From positions 36,546,611-36,610,610 of the forward strand of contig NC_092576.1 of assembly GCF_037975245.1 (NCBI RefSeq): a stretch of 64,000 nt of DNA. The letters are read 5' to 3'. Every line of letters starts with the position of its first letter. Position 1 is the stretch's first letter. Positions 11,476 through 22,252 of the stretch are shown here, in pieces. Source of the stretch: Apostichopus japonicus (taxonomy: Eukaryota > Echinodermata > Holothuroidea > Aspidochirotida > Stichopodidae). The position numbers were made by a program, and so were the translations under genes. The notes beneath the pieces are model-generated. The model did not search any database and was not told where the DNA came from. It saw nothing but the letters and a program-made list of their open reading frames with translations.

Positions 11476-13316
11476 TATCGCATAAGGTGTCACATAAGTA
11501 CAAGCACCAACCATCACGAAACCCAGGAATCTTAAAAGAAAGAACTCTCATTTAACAGTCTTTATGGATTTTACCTTCGTGGCAATTACTTTTGCGACAT
11601 ATGTTTCATATAAAATATAGTACTTCGAGAGCGATAATCAATGCGTGAGTGGATATGGATGGTGTCAGTCAATGCATCAGTGTTGGAGTGGAGAGGATAT
11701 GACGATTTAATTACGTCATTAAAATGTCCGAACTTAATCGGTACGTCTTCTCATCTCTTGGAAAATTACAAGTATCTTACGATTTAGAACAAAAAGAAAA
11801 TCGAAAACTTAACAAAATATGACGAGAATAATAATTGGTAGAATATACAGCCATAGGAGTGATAAAACTATAAAATTATGTAGTTACTTTTAGTTTAATT
11901 TACAATTAAATGTAAAAGTAAGTTTCTTTACAAATCATGAATTTAAAAATAAAGAACATGAACTATCCATTCCCTACATCGTAATTCATTTTAAATGTAT
12001 ATATTTATTTTTGCGAATTTATAAACTATTTTGATATAAGTGTTAAACTCTTTGATGTATTTTGTATTGTCTATATGTCATACAAAATATTAAGGAATGA
12101 CAATATTGTGAGAGTGTTCGGCTTCTTAACGCTTTCTGTAAAATAACCATTGCAAAGACACAGTATTAGAACAATACTAATATGTGATTGCTTGTAAATT
12201 GTACTATATTTGTAATGTAAATTATACTTATCTTTGACTGATTTCCCAGAACCTTATGTAATTATCTTATATGATCGGTTGTCATATTACACTACTCTGA
12301 TTGGTAGAAAGTGAACATGTGATGGTTATACTGCAACAGTTTTGCTCAAACGACGATGTTTCACGTAAAAATCATAAGTTTTAGTAAAGGTAAAGTAACA
12401 TCTTACTAAACTTTGTGTTTTCAACTCAAACTCGTCGTCCCACGTGATATTACCTAACTTTAAAATATGGCCTTACTTGACCAGGAGTTAAAGGTCAAAA
12501 GGTCAATTAATTGATAGACCCATTTAGAAATATTCTCTACGGATGTACGGAAGTGCACAAATGGATGTAAAACTTCAAAACAGGTGATTAGGTTAATGAA
12601 CGATTCATGTTACACGGCATGGTGGGGACTCACATATGTCCTGACGAGGTAGGGTGTCAGGGAACTTGATGCACAACGTCAATAGCCAATGACTCTGTGC
12701 ATGAGAAAACGCGTATTTTGACGGGCACCGTAGTTGTAGTGGACAGATGCACGGATAACGTTCCAACCTGTGGGTAAATAATCTGTCGGAAGTTCGTCAG
12801 CCCAGTGATACAACTTAATATCAGAGCAATGGCTTATTCAACTGTTTATCAAACAATGCATTCAATGTATGGCCCAACGCTGCAGAAACACGAAAAATGG
12901 ATTTACTACACTGGAGGGTTAAATTGTTTCCCTCCTTATATTTGAAATACACGATGTATATGATTTCACCTTTTTATATTAGTTATACTTCCTGTTAACG
13001 TATTTTTTAACTCCTTTCTTATAAATTTTATATAAATTATGTAATGAATAAATGAAATCAAATCATGTGCTGCTGCTTCCTCATTTATTACGAAGCAAGA
13101 CATTTACACTATTTCAGTGTCGTGCGGAACACCGGGAAAATACCCAACCCCTTCCCACATACACACTTCCTATCATCATTCGGGAAAATGTTGTGCAGTC
13201 GGGGGATTTTAACATTCAGCCGGGAAAATTGGTTCACAACTACGGGTGCATGCAGGGGCGGCGATTTGTTTCAAATATTTTTTTTTTTGGGGGGGGGGGG
13301 GACATTTGCTCGGATG
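11476..13316. other. No gene seen
   Basis: AT-rich DNA. Two tandem AGGTCA-like half sites occur near 12487-12505. No exon, RNA gene or bounded element was recognised. Confidence 0.45.
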
Positions 13317-13363
13317 CAGGCGCGTAGCAATTTTCATCCCCGACAAATTTTTCGCGTATATAT

Positions 13364-13422
13364 AAATATGTGTATATATATATGTATGTGTATATATATA
13401 TACATATATATATATGTATATA

Positions 13423-13502
<80 letters not shown>

Positions 13503-13505
13503 TAT
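13364..13505. repeat. (TA)n microsatellite
   Basis: Nearly pure TA from about 13429 to 13500, with TA/TG-rich flanks. The tyrosine-isoleucine ORFs read across it on both strands are artefacts. Confidence 0.95.
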
Positions 13506-14209
13506 AGCCGCTTATCCAGGATTTTCAAACCTGGGGGGGGGGGGGGAGCGCGAATGACTATCAAAGCGGGGCACCACTATTAGTTGGCGCGCGGCGTACA
13601 AGAACATTTCTGGTTTTGATAGCCCCCACATCACCGGAAATGGCAATTCTCAGGCTTGAAAATGACCAACCAGATGTACACTTTTGCCTGAGAACCAAGT
13701 TTTTCCCAATAGTTTTTTTTTTCATCCATAACCTTTTTCTAGATTGTCACCAGCACACCGTCATGTTCGACCTCATTGCATCTCCTGTGGATCATTTCTT
13801 TTGTAGCTAATACTACGTAACGGCCCACACTACCCGTCAGCCCGAATTTTCAGGGTTTTAAGCCCATTATTTGTTCAGAATTTGAATAATAAATTCACTT
13901 CTAAACACAAAATCCATCTATGGATAACCAATATAGAAAGTTAATTTATTGGTGTACAAATATTAAAACCTACCGGCGACTATAAAACTTCGTTATCATA
14001 AAAAAAATACAAACAATATGCTCGAGTTGGGGTGGTCTCACCTTTCGCCCCACCCCCCCCTTGGCTACACGCCTGCGATTAGAAATCTTATAGGAAACAT
14101 GCCAAATAGAAACCCAGTGAATCCATATCGATGTGGATCATATATATGGTTGTACGTACTCAGGTGCGTATCCAGGGAGGGGGGTTGGGGGCGCGCGCCC
14201 CCCGGGTAA

Positions 14210-14375
14210 GAAAAAGAGAAGAGAAAAAAAGAGAAGAAAAAGGAAAAAAGAGGGCAAAAAAAAGAGGAGAAGAGGAGAAGAGGAGGAAGGAGGGAAAAGA
14301 AAAGAAGAAAGAGAGAAAAAGAGGGAGTAAAAGGAAAACGCGAAGACACCGGGAAGAGAAAGAGGAACAGTGACA
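14210..14375 (+). repeat. Purine-rich (GA/AAG) low-complexity tract
   Basis: An almost pure A/G tract that yields Lys/Glu/Arg-rich frames on the plus strand and Phe/Leu/Ser-rich frames on the minus strand. No coding meaning is inferred. Confidence 0.85.
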
Positions 14376-15211
14376 TCATTACAGCGCTGAAGGGTAGCCA
14401 GTGACGGATCAATGATTTCGTAAAAGTGTGACTCACCTCACCCCTTACACCGACAACTCCATTTTTTGACGTTTCCATTTTCCTCTCTCACTAATGATCT
14501 ATATATATACTATATATGGTCTATCATAACGCGTGTGTAGAATTGTGCTATGAAACCAACTGTGGCTGGTCTCGAACTCGACCGTGTCGTCGGGGAACAT
14601 GACGCATTTTGGGATGGGGGCGACCGCCCGCCCCCCCCCATTCAGCATTTTTTAAATGATATCGCTAAGTAATTTCAAAATAGAAAGTGCTTAGAGGCAA
14701 CTTACAAAGCCTGGGAAGTGTCATTTCCAGCGATCTGGGAGACATTTTCGGCCAAAATTTTCTTGTACGCTTCGCGCCAACCTATGGTGGCGCTACGCTT
14801 AGATAATTTGCCTACAGGCTTCGCCCCTCCCTTGGCAAATTCCTCGCTACGCGCCTGTTCGAATTTGTAACGCAAACAGCAGATATCACATCATATCGGG
14901 GAGCATGGAAATGGCGTTCCAGAATGAAAAGCCTCAAAACCGTCCGACTTGCCTGAAAAAATAACCAAACTTTTCGAGCGCGAAGCGCGCGTTCAACGTG
15001 TTAATGGCAATATCATATAAGCAAGCATCAGTTATTACATCGCATGCCATCATGTACCGTACGGTCCGTTAAAATTGCGCAGTATACCGCGGGATGCTAA
15101 TGTAAACAACGACATGTCTCATGTAGATGTATAAAAAGCATGGAGGTCCAATTATGTCAAAACTCTCTTTTACATTAGTAATGGCGAATTAGGGCCTGCA
15201 CCCCCGTCGCG

Positions 15212-15594
15212 TAGTGGCGGAGTGTCCATATGGTCAGGGGGGCGGATGCCCCCCCCCCCTGACAGACTCAAATGAACTGCTGGCGCCTTTTTCAGCTCTT
15301 TATCACTTTTTTAATTATTCTAGATTATTGACTTTTTTATTGCGCTCTCATCTACTTATTGCCATTTGTCACATTTTGTTGGTGTAATTTGGCGATGACA
15401 CCTTATTCTTCGTTTATCTGCAAATTAGCCAGGCCCGGAAAGGGTCATTTCCTGCGATCTAGGGAGTATCTTTACTCAAAAATTTTCTGTACGCTACGCG
15501 CCAACCAGTGGTGGCGCTCCGCTTAGATAGTGTCGAAAGCGCCCCTTCAGACCATTCTCGCCACTCCTGACCAATACCCCTGGCTCCGCCACTG
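15212..15594. mobile_element. hAT-like MITE, copy B
   Basis: Ends TAGTGGCGGAG and CTCCGCCACTG form an 11-bp inverted pair with one mismatch. The flanking 8-mers CCGTCGCG (15204-15211) and CCGCCGCG (15595-15602) match at 7 of 8, the expected target duplication length for hAT. The interior is a close relative of 18364-18738, including GCGCCAACCAGTGGTGGC and GCTCCGCTTAGATAGTGTCG. It is non-coding and would need a hAT transposase in trans. It sits between the arms of the larger inverted repeat, so it probably inserted there. Confidence 0.75.
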
Positions 15595-16284
15595 CCGCCG
15601 CGCCTCCTACGCCTATGTGTGTAGTGTTCGGTTTCGGAAATATCTGCTATTTTTTCATTTCCTTCAACCAAGCTTTATAATAGCCGTCATACAGGTTTTA
15701 ATATTTGTACACCAATAAATTAACTGTGTCTGAAATTTCGAAAATTTCTGACCAACATTCTACATCACACTTCCCTCTACTCGTGCAATTTTGACCGGTC
15801 TGTTAGGGGTTGAAGGAAGTTTTTTCTATATTGGTTGTCCATAGATGAAATTTTGTACAAGATTATGGGTATGTTTTGAAGTGAGTTTATTTACGAGAAA
15901 TGTGAATTGTCAAATTCTGAACAAATATGGGGCTTAAAACCTTGAAAAGTGGGGCTGACGGGTATTGTGGGCCGCGACGTAGAATCACCTACAAAAGCAA
16001 AGACCCACAGGAGATGCGATCAAGTCGAACATGATGTTTGCCGGGTTGACAATCTTCAAAAAGGTTATGGATGGAAAAAAAAAAAAACTATTAGGAAATA
16101 CTTGGTTCTCAGGCAAAAAGTGTACATCTGGTTGGCCATTTTAAGCCCGAGAATTGCCGTTTCCGGTGATCTGGGGGTTTCAAAACAATAAATTTTCTTG
16201 TACGCTGCGCGCCAACCGATGGTGGCGCTCCGCTTAGATAGTAATTCGCGCCCCCCGGGTTTGAAAATCCTGGATACGCGCCTG

Positions 16285-17686
16285 GTACTTACACTCATAC
16301 ACAAGAGATGTACAGACATTATGATAATAATCATGAGTGACAACTTGCTATACGGTCACAGAAACGACCACGAAGAGTCAATTACCTCATGCAGTATGTG
16401 TTGGATGAAGTTTTAGCCACCGCCAAATATTTGGATAAATAATCTCACGCATCATTTTCAATTTAAAGCCACACAACAAAACTATGCCACCAAATATTGG
16501 GGGGATATTAGATACTATATCCTCCCCACCTAAAATTTTGGGGGACATGTCCCCCGCGCCCCATGATAGCCGCCCATGGGTGCATACCCCCGACCCTTCC
16601 TCCTGCGCACCCATACCACTAACATTGGAGTAGGATTTACAGATCTCAAGGTTGCACCCGTCCTTTATAAAATCATTGATTCGCCACTAGCCGTACTCCA
16701 ACTTGCGTAAAGTTTCAAACCCATAAGATAACCTGTCGGGAGAGGAGAGCATCCCACCCCACCCCCACCATCTGATCCTGTGCGCTCCCTACAACTGGTT
16801 GTAAATGTCGCGTCGTTCGAACAAACACACTATTACCAAAGATGGTGTTATTACTATTAGATGTATTACTGTGACAAAGCACTGATAACTCGACCCTAAG
16901 GTCAGGAAATGAAAGAATGTTGTATACTTTTACAGATGTAGTATTCAGAGAAGGGGGGGGGGGGTGCAGGCGGTGTAATATCATTTTCTAACTCATATCC
17001 TTCGCCGTTTCACCTCCCCATCCTCCACCTAACCACGACAATCTTGATTGTGGGAACACACGGACACGTAGTCGTAACAAAGCAAAGAAACGCCCGCAGT
17101 AAATACTACAACTCCGGATTTCTTGTAGATCAACTTTTTGGTCATTGATTTTTCCTATATTTCTTACACATACGTACATCTTATGCATATAAATACATAG
17201 GCTACATACATAATATATACATACGTGACGTACATGTAAATATACATAGACTATATACAGAAACTGGGAAGTTATTAAACTTTTCATCGTAGCCATAGAG
17301 ACAAGGGAGGTGGGGGGGGGGGTTAGAAAGGACCATTATGACCATATCTCAGCCGTCTTCTACTATCGGTTTGCGCTTAGCTTAAGCAAGGAAATTTTTC
17401 TCCGAAAAAAACTTCCCAGATTGCCAGAAAAGGCACTTCCCAGGCCTTGTAAATTGCATCTTAACATTCGTTACTTGTTTTACATGCCAAAAGGGGGATA
17501 CTGGGGAACGGTCAATGAGCTGAGTGTAATTTAGTAAATTAGTATGTTGAAAAGGCCCTGGTATATACTTATATTCGCAGTGATTCAACGTTCTCAATTA
17601 AATCATTGGAACACTGATTAATAGGGGTTAATAATGAAGCTGGTAGGCCTAGATGAAACACATACATAAATGTAATAAACATATAT
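16285..17686. other. No gene seen; G- and C-rich runs
   Basis: Contains poly-G/C runs near 16955 and 17311 and C-rich patches around 16540-16620, which suggest further decayed short elements, but no paired ends were found. Open frames here show no recognisable domain. Confidence 0.4.
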
Positions 17687-17945
17687 ACCGTAGTTTCACA
17701 TTAGACAGCTACACTGTTCACGTAATTTGAATCTTAGGAATTCTCTACGTGTATTGTTATTCTTACAAAACTCGTAAAAACCAAATGCGTGATGAGCGCT
17801 TAGATTAAACCTTGTGTTCTTTTCGAACGCCATTCCTGAAATACGAGCCTAGAATCTTGATTTTGCACTCTAATGACTAACAAAATCGGAAGAAATGTTA
17901 TGAACATTTCTAAAACCACTGAAATAGCGCATACTGTCCAGGCGT
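17687..17945 (+). repeat. Diverged dispersed repeat, copy 2
   Basis: Same-orientation match to 12-305. Anchors include TTTCACATTAGA, CTGTTCAC, CTCTACGTGTATTGTTAT, TTAAACCTTGTGTT, GCCATTCCTGA and ACTGAAATAGCGCATA. The two copies are about 17.7 kb apart. Confidence 0.6.
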
Positions 17946-18363
17946 TCATACTATCGTAGAATTATAGTTTATGAAGTGGATAGCTCCACCCCTCCCCGCC
18001 CTACGGCCCTTCTACATGCCTTTCGACAGTATTTATTTTGACGAAGTTTGGTGTGATGATGTGGACTTTCTTATCACTTTACAATTTCGCAATGTTAGAA
18101 AGTTGCACAATTCGCACAGTAATTGAAACGATACTGACATGCTATTATCAGATCTCAGAGTCTAGAAAGTTATCATTTAGTCGATAGTTTTCTTGTGAAA
18201 TTTTCCATGTTATTACCTCTTTCTAGCCAATCCATTTACCGGCTCTAACATTTATATGAAAATGCATCATTCTTGTGTTACGACTGCACGTTTTAGAAAA
18301 AATGCTCTTGGTCGTTATTTCAAGATGTAACTTGTATCACATTAGGATCATTATGTATATATC

Positions 18364-18738
18364 CAGTGGCGGAGCGTCCATATACAGTCGGGGGCGGATG
18401 CCCCCCCCCCCCTGACGGACTCAAATGGACTGCTGGCGCCCTTTTCAGCTTTTTACCACTTTTAACTTATTCGCGATTATTGCCTTTTTTATTGCGCTCT
18501 CATCTACCTATTGACATTTGTCACATTTTTTTGGCGATGACACCTATTTATTCTTCGTTTATCTGCAAATTAGCAAGGCCAGGAGAGGGTCATTTCCGGC
18601 GATCTAGAGAGTATCTTTACTCAAAAATTTCGGTACGCTTCGCGCCAACTTGTGGTGGCGCTCCGCTTAGATAGTGTCGGAAGCGCCCCTACAGACCATT
18701 CTCGCCCCCCTTGACCAATACCGCTAGCTCCGCCACTG
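18364..18738. mobile_element. hAT-like MITE, copy A
   Basis: Perfect 12-bp terminal inverted repeats, CAGTGGCGGAGC at 18364-18375 and GCTCCGCCACTG at 18727-18738. The flanking 8-mers TATATATC and TGTATATC match at 7 of 8. The interior closely matches copy B (15212-15594), including a GGGCGGATGCCCCCC block and the phrase TATCTTTACTCAAAAATTT. Length is 375 bp; no coding capacity. Confidence 0.8.
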
Positions 18739-19132
18739 TGTATATCCATGTAACTAAACTACGGCATGCAGCAACAACCACTTGTAATTACAGCAAGTTC
18801 ATGTTCCCATAATTATTTACCCTTTCGGCGTTCTACATAGAACTACTTCGATGATCAAAAACATTGTTTTATAACGTCATAGGCCGATGTTTACGTTTTC
18901 CTTGGTCTGGTGCAATTGTACGTTATCCCGATACAATGGAAGAGACCCCACGATAAGCTTGAGTAGTGGTTTGTGAAGCTTGTAAATATACATTCGTAAT
19001 GTTTAAGCTTCATGTGTATTGTTAAACATATCTTCGCCTTTGCAGAGGATTTCCTGGCCTTACTTCTAGTAAAAGTTAATGTTAACCCTTCCATTCGCCT
19101 ACTGACTATGCCTGGTCTAGCCTTGATCCAGC
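18739..19132. other. No gene seen; left flank of the giant element
   Basis: AT-rich sequence up to the inferred left end of the ~23-kb element. No target duplication with the right flank at 42453 onward was recognised. Confidence 0.4.
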
Positions 19133-19155
19133 CTAGAAGAGGCTAGGAAACATTT
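19133..19155 (+). repeat. Left terminal inverted repeat of the giant element
   Basis: Matches the minus strand of 42430-42452 with one mismatch. The motif is itself partly palindromic (CCTAG-N6-CTAGG). Confidence 0.6.
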
Positions 19156-19582
19156 AGGGTTTCTAGGAACTATTTAAACCTGACTTTTATCCAAGAAAAA
19201 AAAAACTTTTTGTTCAACATTGATAAATTTACCAGAAATTATATTGCTTTTAATGACGTTTGCACTCGGGTATAAAAATATGGTATATATAAGGGAAAAA
19301 TCTACGCTATGACAGTCATTGTCTTTAAACCTTCAAAATGTGAGTTAAAAAGGCAAATGCATTGTAATCATACTGCAGATACATAAATTTGAGACAAAAA
19401 ATAACACAATCAGAAAATTATTCTTTGTTTGTACCAACTTATGTATTTCATGTTATATTTTATCTACATGACCATAAACTGAAATTTAGTAGGTTAATTT
19501 CTTACATGAATAAAGGAAGAAAAATACCTCTTGTCCCTGTACAAAAGTGAATCAGTGAAACAAATACACCCCACAACTGCAA

Positions 19583-20970
19583 GGGAGTGTCATTTAGCAC
19601 CAAGAAGAAACACCATTAATGGCTTACAATACAGTTCTGAGGGGCGTACCAATACGCCCCGCTACTGGTTGGAGTGTCATTTAGCACCAAGAAGTAACAA
19701 CATTTAGTGGCTTGCAATACAGTTCTGAGGGGCGTACCAATACGCCCCACTACTGGTTGGAGTGTCATTTAGCAACAAGAAGTTACAAAATTTAGTGGCT
19801 TGCAATACAGTTCTAAGGGGCGTACCAATACGCCCCGCTACAGGTTGGAGTGTCATTTAGCACCAAGAACTAACACCATTAAGGGGCGTACCAATACGCC
19901 CTGCTACTGGTTGGAGTGTCATTTAGCACCAAGAAGTAACAACATTTAGTGGCTTGCAATACAGTTCTGAGGGGCGTACCAATACGCCCCGCAACTGGTT
20001 GGAGTGTCATTTAGCACCAAGAACTAACACCATTAAGGGGCGTACCAATACGCCCCGCTACTGGTTGGAGTGTCATTTAGCACCAAGAAGTAACAACATT
20101 TAGTGGCTTGCAATACAGTTCTGAGGGGCGTACCAATACGCCCCGCAACTGGTTGGAGTGTCATTTAGCACCAAGAACTAACACCATTAAGGGGCGTACC
20201 AATACGCCCCGCTACTGGTTGGAGTGTCATTTAGCACCAAGAAGTAAAAAAATTTAGTGGCGTGCAATACAGTTCTAAGGGGCGTACCAATACGCCCCGC
20301 TACTGGTTGGAGTGTCATTTAGCACCAAGAAGTAACAAAATTTAGTGGCTTGCAATACAGTTCTAAGGGGCGTACCAATACGCCCCGCTACTGGTTGGAG
20401 TGTCATTTAGCACCAAGAAGTAACAACATTTAGTGGCTTGCAATACAGTTCTGAGGGGCGTACCAATACGCCCCACTACTGGTTGGAGTGTCATTTAGCA
20501 ACAAGAAGTTACAAAATTTAGTGGCTTGCAATACAGTTCTAAGGGGCGTACCAATACGCCCCGCTACTGGTTGGAGTGTCATTTAGCACCAAGAACTAAC
20601 ACCATTAAGGGCCGTACCAATACGCCCCGCTACTGGTTGGAGTGTCTTTAGCACCAAGAAGTAACAAAATTTAGTGGCTTGCAAAACAGTTCTGAGAGGT
20701 GTACCAAAACGCCCCGCTAATGGTTGGAGTGTCATTTAGCACCAAGAAGTTACACCATTAGTTCTGAAATAACATAATAACACCATTAGGTGGCTAAGAA
20801 TGCAGTTCTGAAGTCCGTACCGATACACCCCCTACTGCTCGGAGTGTCAGTTAGCAATAAGAAATTACATCATTAATAACAACAATAAGTGGCTTACAAT
20901 GCAGTTCTGAAGGATGTACTATTCAGACTCTCAGATTGCTCTAATGGGCATACTGATACCCCTACTAATA
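19583..20970 (+). repeat. Left subterminal array: ~14 palindrome units, two length classes, degenerate inner edge
   Basis: Units consist of GGAGTGTCATTTAGCACCAA, a variable middle, then GGGGCGTACCAATACGCCCC and GCTACTGGTT. A long class (~89 bp) includes TTAGTGGCTTGCAATACAGT before the palindrome; a short class (~66 bp) lacks it. Order is roughly L L L S L S L S L L L L S L. The palindrome has 8-bp arms and a CCAA centre. Units at 20590-20760 carry substitutions in the palindrome, and 20760-20970 holds two or three badly decayed units, so the inner edge is the oldest or least maintained. Confidence 0.9.
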
Positions 20971-22252
20971 ATTTTTCACCAAAAAAATACAATAATAAGA
21001 GAAAGTCACTGTAACCTTACCCCCCCCCCTCCCCCCCTTTTTATTTCACACACACTTAAAACAAGCATTTTAGGATTTGCAGAGTAGAAGACCATGTGGC
21101 TGTTTCAGTGTTGCCACTTCCTGAACACATATACCCTACAAGACAATTAACCTCCCTGTTGTCCCCAAATGACCTTTGACCTTCACCAAAATCAATACGC
21201 TTCTTTTAATCAGTGCTATAAACTTTTTTTTCATCCTCTGTGATCTAGGATCATCCCTAGCAACAATAGTCACATTAAGTTCTGTGCCATCATCCCATCA
21301 AAGTTTCCTTGCAATGGTTTTCCTCTTGAACGCAATGGCCAGACCAAACAGACTCAGTGTGAGCATTTCTGTGTCATCTTCAGAAAAAAAGAGAGAAATA
21401 AAACTTTATTCTACACTGACAGTCTAACCATTTTATTTATTTTTTATCTGTTGCATTGATAGTAAAAAAACAAATGAACAAAGACTGCAAATGTTTTTTG
21501 ATATGATAAGTTAGCAGAACTATACTGTCATATGATTGCAGTGCTATCACTCTGCTGTCCTCTACAATCTGAGTAATACTATGACAGAGGTCACATTTCT
21601 GCCTGTATTAGTAGCCTACATGTTGTTCCCATTATACAAGTGAAGATTCCATTTGAATGTAATGTGTCCCCTTGGAGTAATATTGAATTAAAACATTGAA
21701 TTTAATTTGATGTGACATTTGACCTATGTTTCTGGGGGGGGGGGGGGTCTGCTAGACATAGACTTTAACCCTAAAACACCTTCATACCAAGTTTTAAGAA
21801 AATCAACCCAGTCATTGAAGAGGACTGTTTGACATAAAATTGGACACCCCACACAGACAACTTTTACCCCTCCCTCAGTCAAACACTTCCGGTGACCATG
21901 CAATACCCCACAATGAATGACCCCTATTGGGAAAACTAACCACTACCATGGCAACTGTTGCGTAATACTGTTAATGGTCCAACTTGCAAAGGAACTACAA
22001 TATTGTACCTAATCCTTCCTATGAGAGTGATTAGATAACAATTATTTGAAAATTCACATACTGTAAGAGAGCGATTCTGTGTGCACAACACAAAGTTATG
22101 TGTTATGTGTAGACAAGGACTTTCCATACACACTTTCAATGTCTTAATGCATAGGTCATTGCAACCTGAATATACAATATGGAGGAATGAGATGAATAAC
22201 TGCTCGGCAAAAATTCTTCTATAAAAGCAAAATTCATAGTAGTCACCTTTAC
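20971..22252. other. Interior of the giant element; possible 3' exons of the ParB-like gene not resolved
   Basis: Contains C-rich and G-rich runs near 21020 and 21735 and repeats with TGACCTTTGACCTT. An exon following the splice donor at 22252 would be expected here on the minus strand, but I could not identify one with confidence. Confidence 0.35.

Larger units (their letters stand above)
13317..14857. mobile_element. Possible hAT-like element end pair (TIR CAGGCGCGTAGC)
   Basis: A perfect 12-bp inverted pair, CAGGCGCGTAGC at 13317-13328 and GCTACGCGCCTG at 14846-14857. The flanking 8-mers (CTCGGATG and TTCGAATT) match at 5 of 8 positions, which is weak support for a target duplication. The CAG...CTG ends suit the hAT superfamily. 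It overlaps the larger inverted repeat at 13507-16284, so the two ends may belong to different original insertions. Confidence 0.4.
13507..16284. mobile_element. Large inverted-repeat (foldback-type) element with hAT-like ends, host to later insertions
   Basis: The left arm, about 13507-13980, and the right arm, about 15690-16284, are inverted copies. Left-arm TATCCAGGATTTTCAAACC is the reverse complement of right-arm GGTTTGAAAATCCTGGATA, and both arms carry 'aaatggcaattctcaggcttg...ccaaccagatgtacactttttgcctgagaaccaag', the 'catgttcgac...catctcctgtgg' block, and 'gttaatttattggtgtacaaatattaaaacct'. The right end reads CCTGGATACGCGCCTG. A second left-type end, CAGGTGCGTATCCAGG, occurs at 14161-14176 and matches it at 15 of 16 bases; flanks GTACGTAC (14152-14159) and GTACTTAC (16285-16292) match at 7 of 8 but are offset by one base on the left. 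No transposase is present. The left end is eroded by the adjacent TA tract. Confidence 0.6.

Noticed and set aside
13065-13583. 172-codon ORF with Tyr-Ile repeats
   Set aside because: The frame is kept open by a (TA)n tract; no domain or coding character outside the tract.
14065-14478. Phe/Leu/Ser-rich 137-codon minus-strand ORF that looks membrane-like
   Set aside because: It is the complement of a purine-rich low-complexity tract.
19583-20970. CRISPR-like array
   Set aside because: Units are nearly identical throughout with no unique spacers, unit length is far above CRISPR repeats, and the context is animal-like DNA with introns.
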